In this document: one piece after another, positions 27,183-34,344 of the stretch
Position numbering within the stretch: the stretch's first letter is position 1
How the letters are laid out: each line of letters begins with the position of its first letter
DNA from: Armatimonadota bacterium
GTDB lineage: Bacteria; Sysuimicrobiota; Sysuimicrobiia; Sysuimicrobiales; Kaftiobacteriaceae
Assembly: GCA_020028455.1 (NCBI GenBank)
Contig: JAHZOA010000007.1
Span: 1 to 34,344, forward strand
Reading direction: 5' to 3'
DNA length: 34,344 nt
Translations under genes and position numbers: made by a program
Notes under the pieces: generated by a model
What the model was told of the DNA's origin: nothing
The model's input: only the letters and a program-made list of their open reading frames with translations
The model's database searches: none

Positions 27183-27270
27183 GCCCTTCGACTCGCTCCG
27201 CTCGCTCAGGGCATTCGACTCGGAGCGGCCGAAGGCCATGAGCGAGTCCGCGAAGCGGGCGAGTCGAATG
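27183..27270. repeat. REP-like composite of inverted repeat copies
   Basis: gcccttcgactcgctccgctcgctcagggc (27183-27212) is followed by a segment whose reverse complement (cattcgactcgcccgcttcgcggactcgctcatggc) resembles it; includes a perfect 10-bp IR attcgactcg/cgagtcgaat. Confidence 0.6.
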
Positions 27271-28308
27271 GGATACGTTGAGGCGAAGGATCTGCACAAG
27301 CACTTCGGCGAGGTCCATGCGGTTGACGGCGTGGATCTCTCCGTCAATCAAGGTGAGCTGCTGGTGCTGCTGGGCCCCTCAGGGTGCGGGAAGACCACCT
27401 TGATGCGGATGATCGCTGGATTAGAGGAGCCGACCCTCGGTGAGATCTGGATCGCCGGCGAGCGTGTCGATCAGGACGTACCACCGCGGGCCCGGGGGAT
27501 CGCCATGGTCTTCCAGGGTTACGCGCTGTACCCGCACAAGACGGCTTTCCGGAATATCTCCTTTCCTCTTGAAGCCATCGGCAAATCCCCGACGGCGATC
27601 AGAGAGGCGGTCGACTGGGCCGCCACAATGTTCGGCATCCGGCCGCTGCTCGCCCGCCGGCCGCGCCAGCTCTCGGGCGGCGAGCGCCAGCGGGTGGCCC
27701 TGGCACGGGCGGTCGTCCGTTCCCCGCGCGTCTTCCTCTTTGATGAGCCGCTCTCCAACCTCGACGCGCAGCTTCGCGCGATCGCCCGATTTGAACTGAA
27801 GCAGTTCCAACGCGAAATCGGGACGACTACGATCTACGTCACGCATGACCAGGTAGAGGCGATGGGGCTAGGGGACCGCATCGTCGTAATGAACAAAGGC
27901 AAGGTCAGGCAGATCGGCACCCCGCAAGAAGTCTACGACAATCCCGCGGACACGTTTGTCGCGACCTTCCTAGGGTCGCCGCCCATGAATCTGGTTGAGC
28001 ACGACGAGAACACCCTTTTCGGGTTCCGTCCGGAGCTCTTCCTTCCGCGGCCGACCTTTCCCCCTCATGAGGACATTCGTGTCTACCACCTGCGCGTGCG
28101 GCAGGTGGAGCACTTGGGCGCGGGTCGCCTGGTCTATGGATACCTGGAAGAAGAGTCGCGCTCGGACCAGCCTGTGATCGCTGGCCTTCCGGTGACGATT
28201 AGGACGCCAATCGCGGAAGACCAGGTCTACGAGTTTGCCGTACCGCGGCGGGCTATGCGCTACTTCGATCGCCGCACGGGGCTCAAACGGCAGGATGGCC
28301 CAGCCTAA
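27268..28308 (+). CDS. ABC transporter ATP-binding protein (UgpC/MalK-like)
   Basis: Walker A 'GPSGCGKTT', 'LSGGERQRVALARA', 'VFLFDEPLSNLDAQLR', C-terminal TOBE-like region. The start at ATG 27268 fits the family; the upstream extension encodes the repeat. Confidence 0.92.
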   Translation: MGYVEAKDLHKHFGEVHAVDGVDLSVNQGELLVLLGPSGCGKTTLMRMIAGLEEPTLGEIWIAGERVDQDVPPRARGIAMVFQGYALYPHKTAFRNISFPLEAIGKSPTAIREAVDWAATMFGIRPLLARRPRQLSGGERQRVALARAVVRSPRVFLFDEPLSNLDAQLRAIARFELKQFQREIGTTTIYVTHDQVEAMGLGDRIVVMNKGKVRQIGTPQEVYDNPADTFVATFLGSPPMNLVEHDENTLFGFRPELFLPRPTFPPHEDIRVYHLRVRQVEHLGAGRLVYGYLEEESRSDQPVIAGLPVTIRTPIAEDQVYEFAVPRRAMRYFDRRTGLKRQDGPA

Positions 28309-29239
28309 CGAAGCGCAGCCCTTAGTTCAGCTGGCGGCGGCCACATTCCGGCGACGCACGCTCGCGGACCGGGAAGGCGTGCTTGGCCGCCTCCTTCTCG
28401 CGCCGGCATTCCTTTATGTCATCTTGGTCGTGGGCGTCCCCTTCGTGCTGGCAATCTTGCTCAGCTTCAGCGCGGCGAGATCGGGGTCATTGTCGTTCTC
28501 TTGGGTCGGGCTGTCCCACTTTTCGACGATCATCGCGGACCCGCAATTTCAGCTGACGCTGCGAAACACCCTTGTCTTCACGATCGCCTCGCAGGTCCTG
28601 GTGATGATTCTGGCGACAGCCGCCGCCAACGTCCTGGACGCCGCGTTTTTCGGGAAGCGCGCCGTCAGGATGCTCATCCTGCTCCCGTGGGCAGTGCCGG
28701 TCTCCCTGGCGGCAATGTCCTGGGCGTGGATTTTCGACTCTACTTTCAGCGTCATCAACTGGACCCTCAGGGCGTCGGGGTTGTTCCAGGGCTGGCTCTA
28801 TTGGCTTGGTGACACGGAACTGGCCATGATTGCAATCATCATCGTGCACGTCTGGCGGACGTTCCCCTTCGCCACGGTCGTCGTCCTCGCAGGGATGGCA
28901 GCCATACCGTTAGAGATTCGTGAGGCAGCGGTCATTGATGGCGCATCCTTCTGGCGGCGGCTTTTTCAAGTCAACCTCCCACTGTTGCTTCCGGTGGTGA
29001 CAGTCGCCGTTTTGTTCGGCGTCGTCTTCACGTCAACCGATCTCAGTGTCGTCTACCTGCTCACGCGCGGCGGCCCCTACAACAGCACCCACGTGCTGGC
29101 CAGCCTGGCGTTCCAGCGGGGCATCCTCGGGGGCGACCTTGGGCAAGGCGCGGCGATCGCTCTCTTCCTGTTGCCGGCTCTCGTGGTCGTCGCCATCGTG
29201 ATGCTGCGCCTGGCGCGGCGGGCGGAAGTGGGCGCATGA
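28295..29239 (+). CDS. Sugar-type ABC transporter permease (MalF/UgpA-like)
   Basis: Multiple TM segments; EAA-like loop 'EIREAAVIDGASFWRRLFQVNLPLLLPV'. Confidence 0.92.
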   Translation: MAQPNEAQPLVQLAAATFRRRTLADREGVLGRLLLAPAFLYVILVVGVPFVLAILLSFSAARSGSLSFSWVGLSHFSTIIADPQFQLTLRNTLVFTIASQVLVMILATAAANVLDAAFFGKRAVRMLILLPWAVPVSLAAMSWAWIFDSTFSVINWTLRASGLFQGWLYWLGDTELAMIAIIIVHVWRTFPFATVVVLAGMAAIPLEIREAAVIDGASFWRRLFQVNLPLLLPVVTVAVLFGVVFTSTDLSVVYLLTRGGPYNSTHVLASLAFQRGILGGDLGQGAAIALFLLPALVVVAIVMLRLARRAEVGA

Positions 29240-30096
29240 CGGCGCGACGGGTCGTCCGGGTGTTGAAGCAGATCGGCCTCTATTCTGCGGCGGCGGCCTT
29301 TACGGGTCTGGCCGTCTTCCCGTTCTATTGGATGCTCGTGACGGCATTCAAAGAGGACAACGATCTGTACGTAGCAGCGACCATGCGCGCCCACATCCCG
29401 TGGATCTTCAACGAGCCCCCGACGCTCGAGCACTTCCAATACCTGCTGGGAGACACGGCCTACTTGGCGTGGGTGCGCAATACGATCTTGGTCGGAGCCG
29501 CGGTCGTCGTGATCACGCTGGTGCTGGCCGTTCCTGCCGGCTACGCGCTGGCGAGGTTGACCGGACGGTGGGGGGAGCGATTGGGCATCGGCATCTTTCT
29601 CACCTATCTGATCCCCCCGACGCTGCTGTTTATTCCCTTCTCTCGCGTGATCGCTGTGCTCGGTCTGCAGAACTCGCTGTGGGCTCTGGTCCTGGTCTAT
29701 CCGACCTTTACCATTCCGTTCTGTACCTGGTTGTTGATGGGGTTTTTCCGATCGATTCCGCGCGATATCGAAGAGCAGGCGATGATCGACGGCTACAGCC
29801 GCCTTGCAGCGATGCGGTTGGTTGTGCTGCCGCTGGCTGTCTCCGGCGTGCTCACCGCCGCCTTCTTTTCCTTCACGCTGGTCATGCAGGAGTTCGTCTA
29901 TGCCCTGACCTTCATTAGTTCTGTGGGCAAGATGACCGTCAGCCTCGGCATTCCGGTGGCGCTATTCCGGGATGTCTTCAACTGGGGAGCGATGATGGCC
30001 GCGGCGCTGATCACCAGCGTGCCGATCGCTATCGTCTACAACCTCTTCATCGACCGGTTCGTCGGCGGCCTTACGGCAGGGGCCGTGAAGGGATGA
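29236..30096 (+). CDS. Sugar-type ABC transporter permease (MalG/UgpE-like)
   Basis: Multiple TM segments; EAA-like loop 'DIEEQAMIDGYSRLAAMRLVVLPLAVSG'; ATGA overlap with the upstream permease. Confidence 0.92.
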   Translation: MTARRVVRVLKQIGLYSAAAAFTGLAVFPFYWMLVTAFKEDNDLYVAATMRAHIPWIFNEPPTLEHFQYLLGDTAYLAWVRNTILVGAAVVVITLVLAVPAGYALARLTGRWGERLGIGIFLTYLIPPTLLFIPFSRVIAVLGLQNSLWALVLVYPTFTIPFCTWLLMGFFRSIPRDIEEQAMIDGYSRLAAMRLVVLPLAVSGVLTAAFFSFTLVMQEFVYALTFISSVGKMTVSLGIPVALFRDVFNWGAMMAAALITSVPIAIVYNLFIDRFVGGLTAGAVKG

Positions 30097-30114
30097 AGGC
30101 CGGATGGCCCCTGA

Positions 30115-30273
30115 ACCCGTCGCCAGGTCCTGGCAGGCCGGCCGCTTCCTTTGGCGAACCTGTGGACGGCGCTGGCGCTTGACGCCGTCTACCTGGCCGT
30201 GGCGTTTGCATTCTTCGGATACATGTTCACACTCGCGCGTGAGCGAGGCCTTCTATTGAAGGCTCAAGAATAG
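30115..30273 (+). pseudogene. Possible C-terminal remnant of an ABC-2-type transporter permease
   Basis: Open frame without an upstream ATG reading RQVLAGRPLPLANLWTALALDAVYLAVAFAFFGYMFTLARERGLLLKAQE*, resembling the last TM and tail of ABC-2 permeases. Confidence 0.5.
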
Positions 30274-30281
30274 GTCTTTCG

Positions 30282-30746
30282 ATGGCGCAGACAAAACAGA
30301 TCAGCATCGTTGCACCGACCGACCGAGCCGCCGCGGCGGCATTCGGGGCGTACCTCCGGATACTGCGCGAGAACCTGCACGGCCCCGGCCGCGGGAAGAG
30401 CCTGCGCAGGCTGGCGCGGGAATCCGGTATTGCTCCGAGCGTTCTCTCACGAGGCGAGCGCGGCCACCAGGATTTGCGTCGCGCCGAGTATGTCGAGCGA
30501 ATTGCTCCACACCTTGGGGTGCGGCCTGCCGTGATGAAACGCGTTGCGGGTGCTCTGACGGCCGATGATCTCAATACCATCAAGGCGGCCCCGGGACGCG
30601 AAGGCAGCACCAGCCAGGTGCTGTGGACCCGGCTAGGCCGGGAGGTCGATCGGCTCCGGGGTGCACAGCCTGAAACGCTCGAAGCCGTGCTTGCGTACAT
30701 CGAGTTTCTAACCTCGCGGCGGCGCGGGACGTCGGAGAGGAACTAG
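30282..30746 (+). CDS. Helix-turn-helix (XRE-like) transcriptional regulator
   Basis: 'LRRLARESGIAPSVLSRGERGHQDLRRAEYVERIAPHLGV' HTH pattern. Confidence 0.75.
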   Translation: MAQTKQISIVAPTDRAAAAAFGAYLRILRENLHGPGRGKSLRRLARESGIAPSVLSRGERGHQDLRRAEYVERIAPHLGVRPAVMKRVAGALTADDLNTIKAAPGREGSTSQVLWTRLGREVDRLRGAQPETLEAVLAYIEFLTSRRRGTSERN

Positions 30747-30756
30747 GCCATCGGAG

Positions 30757-31215
30757 ATGGCGAAGGTCGGAGCTATGACGATCATCCTGGCCCCGCTCGA
30801 CGATGTGTACGAACTGGCCAAGAACGTGGAGAGCTTTCCGGAGTTCATGCCGGACCTGGAATCGGTACGAATCCTCGAGCGATTGAACGGGGATACGGTC
30901 ACGGAATGGGTCGGGGTGGTGCAGGGTCGAAAAATCCGGTGGGTTGAAGATGACAAATGGGATGATGCCGCCCACATCTGCCGGTTTCGCCAGCGTGAGG
31001 GAGATTTCACAGTGTATGAAGGGACCTGGAGCTTCGAGGCCGTCCCAGAGGGCACGCGCACCAACCTGGTGGTCGAGTTCGAAATCAACATCCCCCTGGC
31101 GGGAGCGTTGCTATCCAACCTGCTCAAAATGTTGATGCAAAGAAATCTCGAAAGTATGCTGCAGGCGCTGAAGGGCGAGTTGGAACGCCCGCGCGCTCCG
31201 CGCGGGGTAAAATAA
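30757..31215 (+). CDS. SRPBCC/RatA-like protein
   Basis: 'APLDDVYELAKNVESFPEFMPDLESVRILE' and C-terminal helix 'LLKMLMQRNLESMLQALKGELE' typical of the START-like coenzyme Q-binding/RatA family. Confidence 0.82.
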   Translation: MAKVGAMTIILAPLDDVYELAKNVESFPEFMPDLESVRILERLNGDTVTEWVGVVQGRKIRWVEDDKWDDAAHICRFRQREGDFTVYEGTWSFEAVPEGTRTNLVVEFEINIPLAGALLSNLLKMLMQRNLESMLQALKGELERPRAPRGVK

Positions 31216-31239
31216 ACAGAAACACTGGGAGGTGAACAA

Positions 31240-31383
31240 ATGGATCCGGTTTTCATCTGGTTTCGCACCTACCTGCTCAGCCGTACGCGCGGCGAGCGAG
31301 GTCAGTCGGAAGTAATCGTGCTTCTTATCATCATCTTCCTCCTGTGGCTAATCGTGCAGGGCAGAAGGGTCGTCGTTCAGTAA
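31240..31383 (+). CDS. 47-aa single-TM microprotein
   Basis: MDPVFIWFRTYLLSRTRGERGQSEVIVLLIIIFLLWLIVQGRRVVVQ*; strong SD (gggaggtg) 5 nt upstream of ATG; below the ORF-track length cutoff. Confidence 0.6.
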   Translation: MDPVFIWFRTYLLSRTRGERGQSEVIVLLIIIFLLWLIVQGRRVVVQ

Positions 31384-31403
31384 CACTGCTACTCCAGAAG
31401 TCG

Positions 31404-31437
31404 GGCCTTCGGGAGCCGCCCATTGCTCCCGAAGGCC
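31404..31437 (+). terminator. Terminator-like hairpin
   Basis: Perfect 13-bp stem GGCCTTCGGGAGC / GCTCCCGAAGGCC with 8-nt loop, directly after the microprotein ORF. Confidence 0.65.
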
Positions 31438-31477
31438 TTGTGCTGCGGCCTCTATATTGCCCCCGCGGGGTACGAGA

Positions 31478-31537
31478 ACCGATAGGGTCACGACAGGACA
31501 CTATCTCAAGGATACGTGTCGTGCGCGTCCTATCGGT
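31478..31537 (+). promoter_or_regulatory. Long interrupted hairpin in the leader of the DegT aminotransferase gene
   Basis: ACCGATAGG (31478-31486)/CCTATCGGT (31529-31537), CACGACA (31489-31495)/TGTCGTG (31517-31523), TATC (31502-31505)/GATA (31511-31514). Confidence 0.55.
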
Positions 31538-31562
31538 CGGGAACAGTTAAGAGGAGCTTAAG

Positions 31563-32690
31563 TTGAAGACACAGCAGCGGACTCAGCATCGCATCCCAAT
31601 TGCCAAACCCATGATCACCGACGATGAGAAACGCCGTGTGATGGAAGTCCTGGACTCGGGGCGCCTGGTGGCCGGCGCGAAGGTGAAGGAGTTTGAACAC
31701 TCGTTTGCCGACTATCTCGGTGCAGGCTCGGCGGTGGCCACCTCGTCGGGGACCACGGCGTTGCAGGTCACGCTGGAGGCGCTGGGCATCGGCGCGGGTG
31801 ACACGGTCATCTCGACCCCGTTCACGTTCGTGGCGACAAGCAACGCCATCATTCACGCCGGTGCGCGGCCGCTGTTTGTAGATGTCGATCCGCATACGTA
31901 TAACCTCGACCCGCAGGCCGTCGAGGACGCGTTCAAGCGGGAGAAGGTGCGCGCTATCTTGTGCGTACACCTGTACGGTCTGCCGGCCGATCTTGGGGCG
32001 CTGCGCGAGATCGCACGCCGGCATAGCGCGCTCTTGATCGAAGACAGCGCGCAGGCGCATGGCGCCCGTTACGATGACCAGAAGGTTGGGACGTTCGGCG
32101 ACGCGGCGATCTTTAGCTTCTACCCATCGAAGAACATCACGACTGGCGAGGGCGGAATGATCATCACGACCGACGCGCAGGTTGAGCATCGCGCGCGGGT
32201 CCTCGTCAACGTTGGACAAGACGGCGCCGGCGAGTACGTGTACGAGGTCATCGGCTACAACTACCGCATGACCGATCTCTCCGCGGCGCTCGGATTGGGT
32301 CAACTCGAGCACCTGGATGAGTACAACGCCCGCCGCCGCGCCAACGCCGCGCGTTTGACCGAAGGGCTTGGGCGATCGCGGTGGCTGATGACGCCGGTGG
32401 AACCTCGAGAATGTTTCCACGTGTACAATCAGTACACGATCCGGGTTCCGCAGTCCCGGGACCGCCTGGTGAAGTACCTCAACGACCAGGGAATCGGCAC
32501 CCGAGTCTACTATCCGAGCCTCGTGCCGAACTCGCCCGCCTATCGCCGGCTTGGGTTTGCGGGGCAGTTCCCCGCCGCGGAGACCCTCGCGCGGGAAGTG
32601 CTCTCACTGCCGGTGCATCCGGCGCTCGCTGAAGGTGATCTCGAACGCATTATCGAGGCGGTGGTTCACTTCCCCCGAGATCGGGGCTGA
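31563..32690 (+). CDS. DegT/DnrJ/EryC1/StrS family aminotransferase
   Basis: 'GAGSAVATSSGTTALQVTLEALGI', 'ALLIEDSAQAHGARYDDQKVGTFGDAAIFSFYPSKNITTGEGGMI'. TTG start. Confidence 0.94.
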   Translation: MKTQQRTQHRIPIAKPMITDDEKRRVMEVLDSGRLVAGAKVKEFEHSFADYLGAGSAVATSSGTTALQVTLEALGIGAGDTVISTPFTFVATSNAIIHAGARPLFVDVDPHTYNLDPQAVEDAFKREKVRAILCVHLYGLPADLGALREIARRHSALLIEDSAQAHGARYDDQKVGTFGDAAIFSFYPSKNITTGEGGMIITTDAQVEHRARVLVNVGQDGAGEYVYEVIGYNYRMTDLSAALGLGQLEHLDEYNARRRANAARLTEGLGRSRWLMTPVEPRECFHVYNQYTIRVPQSRDRLVKYLNDQGIGTRVYYPSLVPNSPAYRRLGFAGQFPAAETLAREVLSLPVHPALAEGDLERIIEAVVHFPRDRG

Positions 32691-32698
32691 CCGAACCT

Positions 32699-33634
32699 GT
32701 GGTGAACAGCAGGACGAATGTCGGGGTCGTTGGGCTCGGGCAGTGGGGCAAACATCACGCTCGAGTCTATGCCGGCCTGCCGGATGTCCGTCTGGTCGGC
32801 GTCGTTGATCTGTCGGTCCCGGAAGCCCGAAGTTTCGCGCATCGCTACAAGACCGAAGCGTTTACCGACCACCGCAAACTGATCGGCAAAGTCGACGCCG
32901 TCAGTATCGTCGTTCCCACGGCACTGCACTACGAGATCGCCCGCGATTTTCTGAATGCCGGCGTGCATGTGCTGGTCGAGAAACCCATGACTACGACCAC
33001 AGAGGAAGCGGCCGATCTCGTCCGTCTCGCAAATGACAAGGAGCTGAAGCTGCTCGTCGGCCATGTCGAGCGCTTCAAGCCGGCCGTCCGGCGTCTCGTT
33101 GATCTAGCGAAAGAACCGGTGTTCATACAGGCTCGTCGCGTCCGGCCGTACGATGCCACGCGTGTCATGGACGTCGGAGTCGTGCTGGACTTGATGATTC
33201 ACGACATCGATATCGTGCTCTCGATCACGGGAGGCCGCGTGACCGAGATCGACGGCATGGGCGTGCGGATCCATAACGCGCACGAGGACCTGGCGGTTGC
33301 GAAAGTTACGATGTCCTCAGGGTGCGTCGCCTGGTTGCTGGCCAGCCGCGTGTCGGCGGAGAAGGTTGCGGAGATCGAGGTTACGACGGCGAACCGCAGC
33401 ATCCGTCTCGACTATCACCGTCAGCAGATCACGATCCACCCTTTCGGCGGAGAGACCGAGCGGATGCTCATCCGCGGCGATGAGCCGCTCCGGGCCGAGC
33501 TCCGGCACTTTATGAACTGTGTGCAGGGCCTCGAGCGCCCGCTCGTCACCGGCGAAGATGGCCTGCGCGCCCTCGAAGTCACGCTCAACCTCGTTCAACG
33601 CATGGCGATGGTCTCACCCCCGGTGAAGGTGTAG
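32699..33634 (+). CDS. Gfo/Idh/MocA family oxidoreductase
   Basis: 'VGVVGLGQWGKHHARVYAGLPDVRLVGVVD', 'VLVEKPMTTT', 'VVLDLMIHDIDIV'. Confidence 0.94.
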   Translation: MVNSRTNVGVVGLGQWGKHHARVYAGLPDVRLVGVVDLSVPEARSFAHRYKTEAFTDHRKLIGKVDAVSIVVPTALHYEIARDFLNAGVHVLVEKPMTTTTEEAADLVRLANDKELKLLVGHVERFKPAVRRLVDLAKEPVFIQARRVRPYDATRVMDVGVVLDLMIHDIDIVLSITGGRVTEIDGMGVRIHNAHEDLAVAKVTMSSGCVAWLLASRVSAEKVAEIEVTTANRSIRLDYHRQQITIHPFGGETERMLIRGDEPLRAELRHFMNCVQGLERPLVTGEDGLRALEVTLNLVQRMAMVSPPVKV

Positions 33635-33636
33635 GG

Positions 33637-34044
33637 ATGTGGAAGGACATCGAAGTTCGGTCGCGCCGTCACGTTGAGATAATTGATGTCACCGACCGAG
33701 TGGCCGCAGCGTGCCGGAATCTTGACGCGCGCGATGGGTTAGTGGTTGTGATCTGCAAGCATACGACCGCAGGTGTGTGCGTCAACGAGGGTGACCCCAA
33801 ACTCCATCAGGATCTTGAGCGATGGCTCGAGTCGATTGCTCCTACGGATAGGGAGTATGCGCACAACGCTGTCGACGACAATGCCGAGGCACATCTCCGC
33901 TCGATCCTGCTAGGCCACAACGCAACGATCCCGCTTGCCGAAGGATCATTGAGTCTCGGGCAATGGCAGCGAATTCTTTTCGTCGAGCTTGACGGGCCGA
34001 GGACCCGTGAGTTGCAGGTAGGTCTGATGCCCGTCGCGGGCTAA
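33637..34044 (+). CDS. YjbQ/UPF0047 family protein (secondary thiamine-phosphate synthase-like)
   Basis: 'VVVICKHTTAGVCVNEGDPKLHQDLERWLE' and 'NAEAHLRSILLGHNATIPLAEGSLSLGQWQRILFVELDGPRTRELQV'. Confidence 0.93.
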   Translation: MWKDIEVRSRRHVEIIDVTDRVAAACRNLDARDGLVVVICKHTTAGVCVNEGDPKLHQDLERWLESIAPTDREYAHNAVDDNAEAHLRSILLGHNATIPLAEGSLSLGQWQRILFVELDGPRTRELQVGLMPVAG

Positions 34045-34274
34045 GGCCGCACGACCACGCAGGTCGAGACTTTCAGAACACCTTCAATTCTTTGCACCTC
34101 AGCCGCCACGGCGGGGAACGTCTTCGTGTGGTCCGTCTCGACGAGCGCAATGACGTCGAACTCGCCCATCGTCACATGAGCATCCACAACTCCCGAGACT
34201 TCACGGACTTCGCGGGCCACCGCCGCGGGCGTACTGCGATTTAGAGAGATAAGAAGATAGGCGACTTCGGTCAC
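34041..34274 (-). CDS. Stand-alone Lrp/AsnC-type ligand-binding (RAM) domain protein
   Basis: 'EVAYLLISLNRSTPAAVAREVREVSGVVDAHVTMGEFDVIALVETD' matches the RAM domain without HTH. GTG start at 34274 preferred; ORF track starts at 34283 (TTG). Confidence 0.88.
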   Translation of the reverse strand: MTEVAYLLISLNRSTPAAVAREVREVSGVVDAHVTMGEFDVIALVETDHTKTFPAVAAEVQRIEGVLKVSTCVVVRP

Positions 34275-34344
34275 CCCCCACAATTCTCAAGACCTCTGCA
34301 CGAGTCCTGTGAACGTACAATCGATAGAACTCTGGACCGGCAAG

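Noticed and set aside
1-34344. CRISPR arrays, rRNA, prophage, toxin-antitoxin or known defence systems
   Set aside because: No regularly spaced repeats, rRNA-like sequence, phage structural genes or recognised defence nucleases were seen on reading the window.

Overview
High-GC bacterial chromosomal window, apparently from an uncultured lineage; taxonomy cannot be assigned from sequence alone. Positions 1-11.2 kb are a conserved housekeeping run: probable lysA 3' end, site-2 protease, scpA-scpB, D-Ala-D-Ala carboxypeptidase, PspC, DinB-like, CsaA-like, BtuF/BtuD-like ABC genes, cmk, plsC, lipid kinase, ispH, der and a degenerate GGDEF protein. A terminator and a tRNA-Pro(GGG) follow. Positions ~11.5-19.1 kb are an accessory-looking tract containing an M15/DUF882 peptidase, a second DinB-like protein, a three-gene cassette built around a chymotrypsin-like protease, a secreted thermonuclease, a zf-TFIIB/rhomboid fusion and several orphan ORFs. 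The rest holds glpD, a Cys/His/Asp candidate hydrolase, FeS and FAD subunits of a molybdo-hydroxylase without the large subunit, a flavoprotein with two stand-alone cNMP-domain proteins, a Tat-dependent sugar-type ABC importer, an HTH protein, a RatA-like protein, DegT aminotransferase, Gfo/Idh/MocA oxidoreductase, YjbQ and an Lrp-type ligand-binding protein. The most interesting candidate is the 13.86-15.43 kb cassette, where a small protein overlapping the protease stop codon by 4 nt appears to be a stand-alone copy of the protease's own N-terminal domain. No CRISPR array, rRNA, IS element or prophage was found. All functional calls come from reading motifs in the translations; no database searches were run.
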